DNA of 64,000 bases from Struthio camelus (lineage: Eukaryota > Chordata > Aves > Struthioniformes > Struthionidae), in assembly GCF_040807025.1 (NCBI RefSeq), contig NC_090945.1, forward strand, positions 39,239,088 through 39,303,087. Direction: 5' to 3'. Shown here piece by piece: positions 50,329 through 60,600 of the stretch (its first letter is position 1; every line of letters begins with the position of its first letter). The notes beneath the pieces were generated by a model. It was not told the origin of the DNA and searched no databases. It saw only the letters and a program-made list of their open reading frames with translations. The position numbers were made by a program, and so were the translations under genes.

Positions 50329-50650
50329 GGCGCCGGCCACCTCGGACAGCCGCAGCTCACCGCCACCCGCTATGGAGGCACTTCCGGCGCCTGCCTCGCG
50401 CCGCACCGGAAGTGGCGCGCCGCGCGGCGAGCGCGCACGCGCGCCGGGGACGGGCGGAGGGAGGGAGGCGAAGGGCGGGGCCGGAATGGGCCGTTGGCGG
50501 CGGCGGCGGCGGCGCAGTTTGGGCGGGGCTCAGCCGCACCACCCCCTATTTCCCGTGCCTGGGGTCTGCGGGTTCGAGTCCCGCTCGGGGCGAGAGGGGT
50601 CAGTGAGGCGAGGTAGGGCTGTGCCTGAGGCTTCGGCTCCAGAAAGGGGA
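49970..50650 (-). promoter_or_regulatory. PLRG1: PLRG1 CpG-island promoter
   Basis: A CpG-dense, TATA-less island spans the PLRG1 start. An inverted pair of ETS-type sites, CACTTCCGG (50379-50387) and CCGGAAGTG (50406-50414), lies 51-86 bases upstream of the ATG. An NRF1 consensus CGCGCACGCGCG sits at 50432-50443, and GC boxes GGGCGGGGC occur near 50475 and 50522. This is a typical architecture for a gene expressed in all cells and may fire in both directions. Confidence 0.7.
50320..50328 (-). CDS. PLRG1: PLRG1 exon 1 (coding part)
   Basis: It codes only Met-Val-Glu, then donor GTGAGG from 50319, phase 0. The start matches the known MVEE N-terminus once joined to exon 2. Confidence 0.9.
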
Positions 50651-52499
50651 GTTGCTAGTGGCTGGCAGCAGTCAAATGTCCTTTTATCAGTTAAAAAAAA
50701 AAATCTGGATCTTGCAGGTGCTCACCAAGCACTAGCAAAAACCTCCATGCAGGGGCTGCTGAGGTGGAGGGGTAACAACCGCCACAAAATGGGTCTACGG
50801 AGTAGGGAAACGGCTCCTAGGGGAGCAAAGCAAGACCTGCAGAGAGCCGGGAAGAGCCTCCTTAATGAGTCGTGGAGGTTGGGCTGTCTGGTGGTGTTTT
50901 GTCTAGTGATAAACTGGCACGTATCGAAACTTGAGTTGAATTAGGCCTTGCAGATGAAGCTAAAACAAATGACAAATGGTTTTTCAACCATATAAATAAA
51001 AATAAAACACGGAGAGAAAAACTGAGACCGCTCTGGGGTGGGAGCGGTCAAGATGGAGGTAAATGAGCAACCGCCCAAGCAGAAAAAAGTGCTAATATTT
51101 TATGCTAGTTGTATCAGCTAGACCGATACAACATCTTGATTCGGTCCTGTTGGGTTAGTTGATACCGACGATTTTTAATCATATAATCAAGACTGGCTGT
51201 GGCAGGGACTCGGCGTAAGCAAGGGCACGTCACCGTGCTGATACTTCTGTCTTAAAAGCAACCCTTCACAGTCACCGTCATCACGAACTAGTAAATCTTC
51301 CCGTGGTGAAGCTACACATGTTCAGCGCAAGCGTGAACAAGAAATGCTTTAACGCCAGCCTATGCAAGCCGCAGTTACAGCTACCGAACAGCGGAGTGCA
51401 ATATTGAGCTTTCTGAAAGATAAACTGTGTCTTGCTAAGACCTTGTGAGAACAAGCATGAAATACCCGTAAGGATCCCCTATTACGAGTGATGTCAGCTT
51501 GATTTTATAGGACGTGATGGCGTTTTTAATTGTTTTGTGTGGTGCGGTTACATATCTTAATGGTCATTTCCTTCATGAGTTCTCCAAGATAAAGCCGGTT
51601 CATGAAACCGTACACAATGAGTTGGACATGGACAATTTTTTAAACCCAGGAGTAAAATGCAACCTCTAAAGAAAAATATTAGTGTTATGTAATATTCTAA
51701 CAGTTATACTTGATAACTCTTCTGGAAAGATTTCTTTAACTTATGTCCATGGGAATGCTACTTTAAAATGGGAACTAAAGTTGTATATGAGTTGGTGATC
51801 CCTACATCTCATGACAAGGTGTGAATTGCTAAAGGACTGAAGTCCATATTTTTTTCAAAGCGTATCCTGCAGCACATTCTAAAAATGTATCATCCAGCAC
51901 ATTGTTCACTTGCCTTCGTAAGTAAAATAACCAAATGCACATGTACCAACTGCAAAGATGCACCTATCTTCTTCACATATACCCATCTACTCTTAAATTC
52001 AGGAAGTCTTTTCCCACCAAGCTAAAGCTGTGATTTGGCAAGCACATCTTTTGTCAGTGGGGCCAGCTTTAGTAGCCCTTGCCCCTCCATTACGTTGCTC
52101 TTTTTTACCACTGTACCCGTCACTTAATGCAGCTGTCTGTGTGGCTTGAGTTGTGAGCAGACTGAGAACTGATTTAGGCTAAAAAATAATCTACTGAAAT
52201 ACCCATGGTTCATTCAAACTTCTCATCTTTATTAGTCATAGGGTGGCACAACCATGGGATTATTTCTGGCATAAAAATTGCCCTTCTGTTTTGCATAATG
52301 ACCATCCTCTCTTTCCAAAATTGCTAGATCATTCCTGGTGGCCAGACTGCTCTTTTATAGTTGATAATTGAGATGCAGTAATAGCCATAAATGCACCCTA
52401 CGTAGCTTCTAACCCCAGCATGCTTCATGCCTATTCTGGGGCTAAGATAGGAGATGGGTAGCAGATGTCTGCTACATTATGCCCCTAGCAGTGGAGGGC

Positions 52500-52850
52500 C
52501 ATTGCCATCTCTATTTTGAGCCTGGGAGCCAGGTTTCATGTTTAACCCGAGGACCTATTTCGACAGTCCATCCTGAGAGGCTGGGAAACGCCGGCGGGTT
52601 CCTGAGGCTTCGACGGGGATGAGTGCGGTAGACCACAGCAGCAGAGCTGTGCCTCAAGGAGGGGAAGCCCCGTCCACCCTTGTTTAGGTTGCAAACTGGA
52701 GCGCAAACTCCATAGGGCAGGAGGTCACTATGGTGCAAGCTGGTTGTGTCCTGCTGGGCTGGTGAGATCAGAGGTGAATTGCAGAGCTCGCTGCTGGAGG
52801 GGATCATTCTACCTCTGCCAGAGGGCAAGGGGTCTCCAGCTTGCCTAAGC
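52500..52850. other. unassigned GC-rich block
   Basis: About 350 bp with raised GC and several CpGs in AT-rich surroundings. A 105-codon open frame on the minus strand (52828-52511) has no recognised domain. It could be a solo LTR or another repeat copy. I see no clear terminal repeats or target-site duplication. Confidence 0.3.
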
Positions 52851-55533
52851 GTGCTTTCTTGGTTCTAGTGTAAATTCCGTTTATTGCCTAGCATTTAGCC
52901 TCTCTTCCCTAAAGAGAAGGAGGCCCCCAAAGGACAGCTGGCTAACCCACGCCCCTGTTAAATCTCCGTTTGTTGCAGATGGAGCCTAGTCTGGGCAGAA
53001 TGCGTTTGTGCCAGTTGATAGCAGCAAAGGGTGGGTGAACGTTTCCCGAGGCATCTACCTGGGATTCAAGTGACCATGAAGTATTTACCTGGCTTATGGG
53101 CTTTGCAAATATAGTTTCTTTTATTTCTCTCACATCCCTGAAAACCATGCTAGAACTTCTTCCAGCCTCTTGGTTTTTGTACGAAAAAGGCTGCCAGCAG
53201 GGATTTTCAAGATAAGTGTGGGCTCCAGAGCTTTCTCAGCTGTCTGTTTTCAGAATTCCATCAATTGAAGACACGCAGGTTTTAAAAGGAGATTTAGGAC
53301 CAGAGATTTCAAACAATTTTTTAAACATCTTTTTTTTAACACGGAGAGAAGTGCATGTCTTTGGTTGGTTGGCTGACCAATGGATTTAATGTGTGTAGAT
53401 GGTTAGTCTCTGCCAATATATAAAGTACTGTGATATGCTTGTTTCCTTTCTATTGTCTGTTAAAAGAAATCAGGCTTACTTTTTATTGCATTTTTTAAGA
53501 AAAGCTTACTTGAGATGCAGACTTTTCTATCAGTCCTTGAAAAAAAAAATCCTCTATTTAGATTTTGCAAAAAAATTTCATTCATATATGCTGTTTCTTG
53601 ATGTTATTATTAGTGTTCACATAACCCTGTTGTTATTCTCTACTTTTTACAAGTAAACATTCCCTGCAGAATTTTTTAATCTTGCAATGCTTTAGAAAAT
53701 CAGAGATCAAATTAATCTCTGTAATAATTAAATCTTTTCCAATAGATTTAGTCCAAGGTGAAATTTAGTCCCAGAACTTCATTAAATCATGTCAGCAATA
53801 TTAATTAGAATATTAATTTTATTCAATTTTTTTATTATATGCTGTAGTTGATGTATTTTTGCATATCAGCTACAGCTGTAATAACAAACTGTGGGATTTT
53901 TTGCAAATCACCATTTAGAAAAGGTTACTAGTAGGTTGGATGTGCTTTTAGTGCTATTTTTAAGACCAAGGTGAATAGTTTCTCTCATTAAGGTTTTAAG
54001 AACCTGCTTGCTCCCGGGGCATGAAGATAACATAATTCTCATTTACGATAAACCTTTGCAGTAGTATTTGTTACCAGTAAAAGGCAGAAATAAGGACACT
54101 AGAGATTAACATATAACTTTTCATTATTCTTTTCGTAGTATGAACTTATTGCAACACTGCTTGTTTAAAAGGACATTCTAAATCAACTGCTAACAACTGG
54201 ATGTATTTTTAAATTTAATTCAGTAAGCATTATAGCTTATCTGTGGCATAAGAAAGTTCTGTTCCTCCCACATCAAGACTGCTTCAGAGAGCACATTCAG
54301 CTTTGAAGCTCCATCATTCAGTGACCTTGACTTGTCTGACTGAGGTTTTGTGTAAAGAGCATTGCATTATCGACAGACAAACCAATAAAACAAACACGAG
54401 CGACAGTGCACAAATATTCATTCTTAAAAACACATGCTTGCACCTCTGCCAACAGGTGTCTTTTCTGCATGGTAGGTAGTACTGTACTGTACAAAAAGAG
54501 GTCACGGAACACCATAGGGTCGTTGTTTTATTACTGCAATTCCTAATAGCAGGTTTGTAGTGATATCATTGCTACGTAAGTCCAGGAGCAGTTTCCCATT
54601 AGTCGTATGAGTAGGACGGTAATGTGTAGAAAGGAAAACAGAAGGAAAACAGCATAGGTTTCCTGCTTTGAAGAGAAGGCCTCCTTGGTATCATTTCTAG
54701 AAGAAACTTAAGCCAAATTTTCAAAGTTCTTTATAAGGCTTCATTTACTTCTTAGAAATCATTGACATAACTGTAGTGGTTACAAGGATGAAAGAAACAG
54801 CATCCTTGGATGTTTCTTATGTGAATGAGAGAAAAATCACATTATTACCACCATACTAACGTTGATCAAATTCTGCTGCCAAAATTGTTATGTAGATATA
54901 AATACATATATTTACCAACATACCTTTCTGTCTTTGTGGTTCCAGATTTAGACTGTTTTGGTGAAAGCATTTGGTGTTCTTTTTTGCCAGTGTGAGCTGT
55001 GTCTCCATGCAGGTACAGCTTTGCTGATAAAACTCTCCAAGCAAAACCTTTACAGTGTAGACAAGGCTTCAGTTTACTAGATGAACTGTAGCATAATCCC
55101 CATTCTGTGGTATCATTTGACACAAAACCATGAACTAGCCTTTACATGATATAAATGTGTTAATTTATTGTGCTTCCTGGTAAATCCCCAGGGAAACACA
55201 ACCAACCAACTCTCTTGGGGAAGTCAATGATAAGCGCTGGACTTGGGAAGGTCAAAGACTGAATTTCCAAGGGGAAATGCACTGAAGCCACATATAACCC
55301 AGGGGTTTCCCATGCTGGGACTCGGCAGTGCGCTCTGGCTCCCACGCCAACCCCCATAATTTAGCCCGGGGTGCGGTCTGCACAGCCATCTCCCCATGTT
55401 TTCATGCTGGACCCAAGAATGGTTCATGCTTGAAGAAGGACACTGTAAGAACCACTTACTGTAGAATATGGCAGTGGTTTCAGAAATGTTTAAGACAAAT
55501 ATTTAATTAAGATTTACATGTACTAAGGCAGGA

Positions 55534-55735
55534 TGATTTAACGGTAAAGTTCTAGCTCAGGACTAGCAAGACCTGGTTTTAATTCTCTGCTTACCACAAG
55601 CTACCTGTAAACTCTAGGCCAGCAATTTAGCATCGTTATGTCCGTTCCCAATACATAAAATAAGGGTGACTGGATTTCCCTCAGAGGTACGGGGGAGGAG
55701 GGGATTACATTTAAGGTTGTGAGATGCCCAGAATC
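55534..55735 (+). mobile_element. MIR-like tRNA-derived SINE
   Basis: Block order follows the MIR family: a degraded tRNA-like head (TAACGGTAAAGTTCTAGCTC, then GACCTGGTTTTAATTC in the B-box position), a CTTACCACAAGCTACCTGTAA core, an ACATAAAATAAGGGTGA segment like the GTAAAATGGGGATAA block, and GGTTGTGAGATGCCCAGAA near the 3' end. It is old and not functional. Confidence 0.5.
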
Positions 55736-56499
55736 AGTGCTAATCGGGGGCATGCGATATCTTGGCTAGCGTCTTTACAGTGGAAATAAAATGGTAAAGA
55801 TGTCAGTTTTGGCCGTAGGCAGATTTCTTTAGCCACTGTAGAGGGAAGTTTATCTTCTTCAAAATGTTAGGGGTGTTCTGGTGGAAGGGGTCAAATTCAG
55901 TGGACTAAGAGCTTCTTGAGCCATGGCTGATTTTGGTCAAAGCTGTTTAATAATTAAACCAGTCAGGTTAAGCAGTTTTCATATTTCAGGAATCTCCATA
56001 GTTTACAAGAATTCTGACAAAAGCACGAATACAGGAAAAAGGCCTAAAACAAGCAATTTCAACTGTTCTTATCTCTGTTTATCACAAAATCTCCCGCCCC
56101 GTTGACTTGGTCTTTGAAACAGAACCTCAGCCCATAATTTACTTCTCTTTAGACATTAATATGAATGACTTCAGAAAAGTGCACTAATTCAGTACCTTGT
56201 ATTTAATTCAGTATAATACGATCATTTTTAATGTATGAAAAAATCACAGGCTATGCAGAGAATGAAGTGATAAAACCATGCTAAATGAGAGCTTAAAAAG
56301 CATCAGAAAGAATATTTCTTTACGTTGCTATGGTTACAAATAACTTCACACCACATTCTTTTAAAGGATCATTAAACATATTTAAGTAATGATTATTATA
56401 GAAATACTATTTGTACTAAAAAAGGAAAGCAGCAAACCAGTATGTAAAATGTAGTTATTTTAATTCATTTACAATGAATTGCTAAAGTAATTAAAGTGT

Positions 56500-56540
56500 T
56501 GTTTTGTACTTATTAATCTTGTTTTTGTACTTATTAATCT
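56500..56540. repeat. 20/21-bp tandem duplication
   Basis: TGTTTTGTACTTATTAATCT is followed directly by a copy with one extra T. Confidence 0.85.
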
Positions 56541-57393
56541 GATTTTTAATTAGAGCTAAACAATTGTTTGACACAAAATTATTAATGTAGTGAACATAGT
56601 CTCTTTTCTCTTTGTCAATTGTCTGAGCAGGTCTACTTTATTATTCAAATTTTAAAATTAAACTAATTGTATGAAGTTTCACAATTCCAGAAATTGTAAA
56701 TTAATTCTGATCTGTAGTTTGTCAGCAGCTCGTCAGGAATATTCAAAGCTCAGTTTTGGTAGTTAATTTAGGCTGGATTTGTTTGATATATGGTACAGTT
56801 CCTTTTTCATTATTTAGACAACTGTAATGCAGTGTGAAATTTCATAGAAGTGTGTAACTTGCTTTGTAGTAGTGGTTTGAAATGTACTATTCCTGTCACT
56901 CTTGCTGCAAGTTGCATGGCTCACCAGTATACTCGTAAGCAATGAAGGTAAGAATAAAACAGGAATCTTATATAATTAATTTTTCAGGATATTCACTGAG
57001 CTGCTAAAGCTTCCTCATGAGGAAAATCAATTTATTCATATTTGCAGGACTTAAAAAGACCCCAAGGCTTGCATATCTAGCCGGGTACCATCAGAACTAT
57101 TTAGAAGAATTTAACATTTTGTACCAAATGAATTTTTTCATATTTAATGTCATATTCTGAGACACTCAAATTTTCAGTAGAAAGAAAATAGGAAAAGAGA
57201 TGTCACAAACTGTGACATTTGACATTCTTTTCTTTGGATGTTCGCCTTTTCATCTGTTTTAAAAGACTTGTGATTTTTGAGAAGGTAGTAACCTTGTGTA
57301 ATCTGAACAGGAGGTTCTTTTAAGGGTCTAAATATTTATTTGATGCCAACAGCAAGAGCCTCTGGGATATGTAGATAAGACTTGACCAGAAGT

Positions 57394-57403
57394 ATTGCTC
57401 AAT
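57394..57403 (+). promoter_or_regulatory. FGB: C/EBP-type site, FGB promoter
   Basis: ATTGCTCAAT is one base from the ideal palindromic C/EBP site ATTGCGCAAT. It lies about 120 bp upstream of the TATA box. C/EBP control of fibrinogen genes is established; use of this site is inferred. Confidence 0.5.
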
Positions 57404-57437
57404 AGCGAATGTATTCAGGCACATAGTGAACAGAAAG

Positions 57438-57450
57438 GTTAAATATTAAC
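57438..57450 (+). promoter_or_regulatory. FGB: HNF1 site, FGB promoter
   Basis: GTTAAATATTAAC is a perfect palindrome with one mismatch to the HNF1 consensus GTTAATNATTAAC. It lies about 75 bp upstream of the TATA box. HNF1 drives mammalian fibrinogen beta in liver, so position and sequence agree. Confidence 0.75.
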
Positions 57451-57496
57451 AGAAAGACAGTGACTTCTCCAGAGGGTTGGTCCTATCATTACCAAG

Positions 57497-57502
57497 CTGG
57501 GA
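57497..57502 (+). promoter_or_regulatory. FGB: IL-6 type II response core, FGB promoter
   Basis: CTGGGA, the core of acute-phase type II IL-6 elements (STAT3-related), lies just upstream of the TATA box. A second CTGGGA is at 57362-57367. Six-base motifs are weak evidence alone. Confidence 0.4.
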
Positions 57503-57512
57503 ATTTAGGCTT

Positions 57513-57521
57513 GTATATATA
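57513..57521 (+). promoter_or_regulatory. FGB: FGB TATA box
   Basis: GTATATATA lies 76-84 bp upstream of the start codon. It predicts transcription starting near 57543-57550 and a 5' leader of about 50 nt. Confidence 0.7.
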
Positions 57522-57596
57522 CAAACACAGAGGATCTCTCACTGTCAGAGCCGGTGGTGGGAGAAGTTCACTGAGCTGCTCAAGCACGTCGGCATC

Positions 57597-57671
57597 ATGA
57601 AGCTGCTCCTGCTGTTCCTGCTCTGTGTTTCTACCGTTAAATCCCAGGGTTTCACTGAATATGATGACGAG
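57597..57671 (+). CDS. FGB: FGB exon 1 (signal peptide and start of fibrinopeptide B)
   Basis: 25 codons from ATG to QGFTEYDDE, phase 0. The donor chosen (GAG, then GTTGTA) is weak; GTAATA at 57675 and GTAATT at 57687 are in-phase alternatives adding one or five codons. The choice follows the acidic end of mammalian exon 1. Confidence 0.75.
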
Positions 57672-60600
57672 GTTGTAATACTGATAGTAATTAATAATAA
57701 TAAGAGTAAAAATGATTAATTTTATTTAACTGCATGCATGACTTTCTCAGCGTCTGTGAGTTAAGTAAGTTAGAAACTGCGGGAAAAAACAATGTAGTGC
57801 ATGTTCTTGCACCACTCGTGCTCAAAGAAATAACCTTTGTATTACTTTTTTCATGTATATATAACTGCAAACAGTTCTTTTCTGGTTTTAGATCTATTTT
57901 CTTCCTATTTCCTTTCTTCCTCTGCAGGGGAATGAAGACTGTAAGTTGGTAAGATTAGTAATTTAGTTAAATGAATTTAAGGATATTTGTTTAGCAATGT
58001 TGACATTTAGTGTTACAGAAAATGAATTTGTCAGGGGCAAGAGAGTAGAAACGTGTAATTAATGGTGTCCTGTCTCAAAGACAGCAAACATTTTTCTCTG
58101 GATTCGGTAGGCATCGCAAGAGAATTTACTACCAGATCATATAACTTTACATTTGAAATGAGGAGATAACAATTATTAAACAAAAGGACAAGCAGTGAGG
58201 ATCTAAAATAACAATTTAACCTGTATTTGGTTTTTTAAAAGTAAAATATTTTAACGGGAAGTTTGATTTGGAATCTCAGGGGTTTTTTATATTTTGAAAA
58301 TCTCCACAAAAGTGGAATAGGCCAGGATGATCAAAAATAAGATTCTTTTCTGTTATACAACATAAGGGTTTGTGTGCATGCATTCGTTACTGATAAGACT
58401 ACTATACTGAATCATTTTCAATAGTTTTATGATGTGTATGCTGCCTACTTTTGGAATTATTTTAAGACTCTGACCCTGGATCCTTACAAGTGGTTGCTAT
58501 TTGTAGCTAAGTCTCAGTGCGATTGGAGGGAGCAGAAGACTTTGATCCAGTTGTGCAAACAAATATTAATTCAAATGATTTAGTTCAAATAAACGCTTAG
58601 GGGCAAGGCCAGTTTTCCTTGCTCAGCCTATCAGACTTTCAAATTGAGTTTTAAGATGAAAGTTTTTCAAATAAATAAAATTGTTAAGGTAGTGCTTCTA
58701 TTTATCAATAGAGCTGAAAATGCACAGGAGTAGAATTCACTTTAGGAAGCTTAATTTATAAATCCATATTGCTCTTAAAATGCGTCCTACAGTATGGGAC
58801 ACTGGGAGCTGCTATAGTTCCTGTTTCTAACAGTGCTGGGGAATACATGCGTCAGAGAAAGCTCAAGAAACCCAATCTGAGGGATGTTACTGAATAATTT
58901 CATTAATTCTGGCAGGTAATAGCTGGCTTACAGCCTGAAACCTGAAGATGAATTTGACTGTGGCCTGATTTTCTGAGTCCTTGAAAATTTTATGGCAGTC
59001 CAATGAAAAAGGGGGGCACTAATAATATCATGGTGAATGTTCTTCTTAGACCCATGAATGTCTAATTTTTTTTAATCCTACTGCTTCAAGTTTCATGGTA
59101 CGTAGTGGCTATGAACTACATACACATTAATCTTTGGTCAAAATGAACAATTGAAATATTGCGTTGTTTTGGCTTTGGAGGCTTTTTAGTTTGGCTGGAT
59201 CTAGTCGGAGAGGATGTGAGTTGGAGAAGAAGGCATAACAATTATTTTTACATAATATCAGCATGGTATTTCCATATTGCTTTTTAAATCAGTTAAATAC
59301 CCTTTGCTTTGGGTTTTTTTGCTGTTTAAAACGTTAAAGGATGCTGAAAGGATACCTTCATCCAGTGCATGGCATTTAATAATAATGATCCTAAATTCAG
59401 AGATTTTTCTTTCTTTGTGGCTTTTGTAGGATGAGGCCCTTCATGGCAGGGAGTCCCCTCAGCCTGGGGCTCGAGGCCACAGACCCCTGGACAAGAGGCG
59501 GGAAGCAGCCCCAACACTGAGACCCGTGGCGCCACCCATCAGTGGAGGTGGCTATCAGCCCCGGCCACCAAAGCGGGCGAAGCCGGGTGAGAAGAAAGGT
59601 CCAGTCATTTATCCTGATGCTGGTGGCTGCAAGCATCCTTTAGATGAGCTGGTAGGTGTCTCGCTCTTATACTGGAAATGTAAACAGATACAGCTAGTAA
59701 TAGTCTATCCTTTTCTTCTGGTGTACTGAACAGAGAGTTTTCTTAGTCAGATAAAGGAGAGATTGTCATTCATTTGAAGCAGCCTGACTTTACTTCTTTT
59801 TGCTCGAGTTTGGTAGGACTTGATTCAGAAGAGTAATGCCATAGAGTCCATGGGATTAGTCACAGGGTCAGAGGCAACCTACAAGGAATAAGGGACGATG
59901 AGGTTTGAGCCTTACGTGGTGAAAGAAAGTATCTATGGGTAAGCCTGCACTTTTCCAGGTGCCTTGCATAAGTAACTATTAAGAAGGACAGGAAAAAGTT
60001 CTGCAGAAAGGCTGGCTTGAATTTCAGATAATCTCAAGGCACCATAGGGACTGAAAAAAACCCTCTCATATCTTAAAGTTTGTTTCAAACCAGAATTATA
60101 GTCTATCCTCAGGCACTGCCTTAGCTGTTATGGAAAAGCGTGCAAATATGCTGAGCTAGCAGACTCCTTGCTGCCTCGCAGTACAGTAGTCTACCAGACT
60201 ATCTCAGCTCTTCTCTCTGCCAGAAAGTGTCCCTTTTTTGAGACACACCCTTGATGAAGCAGCACTTAATACTGAAGAAACAGTGCTCAGCTTTGATCAT
60301 TTTTTAATGAAGTGTACTTGTCTGTTTTGTATGAAAGACATATATAACCAAGGTGTACAGAATATGGTTGACTCTTATCTCTGAGGTTACTGAAAGAGGA
60401 AGGGGGTAGATACGTATATACGCAGGCACCAGGTAATCGCTGGCAGGCTTTGGTCATAGTTCAGGTGGCTTTATTGTGAACATTTAATAGTGCAGAAAAA
60501 GTGAAAAACGACTGCTGGACCAAAGTGTAGAGAGGCCTTTTCCAAAGAATTTCAACAAAAGAATCCTCCTGGGGAACTCAGGGCTCCTTCTTCCACTTCT

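Larger units (their letters stand above)
50651..57390. other. intergenic DNA between the PLRG1 and FGB promoters
   Basis: No supported gene. An unassigned GC-rich block lies at 52500-52850, a MIR-like SINE at 55534-55735 and a short tandem duplication at 56500-56540. The rest is AT-rich with scattered short open frames that resemble nothing known. Confidence 0.55.

Noticed and set aside
50513-50590. Possible tRNA gene: GCGGGTTCGAGTCCCGC forms a perfect T-arm
   Set aside because: No acceptor stem or A box is found at the right distance upstream, so no cloverleaf can be drawn.
50327-50944. 205-codon plus-strand open frame starting opposite the PLRG1 ATG
   Set aside because: Its first half is CpG-island shadow and its second half has no recognisable domain. 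Divergent noncoding transcription is possible, but a protein is not supported.
57477-57596. Upstream extension of the FGB open frame
   Set aside because: It has no in-frame ATG and crosses the TATA box and the predicted transcription start.
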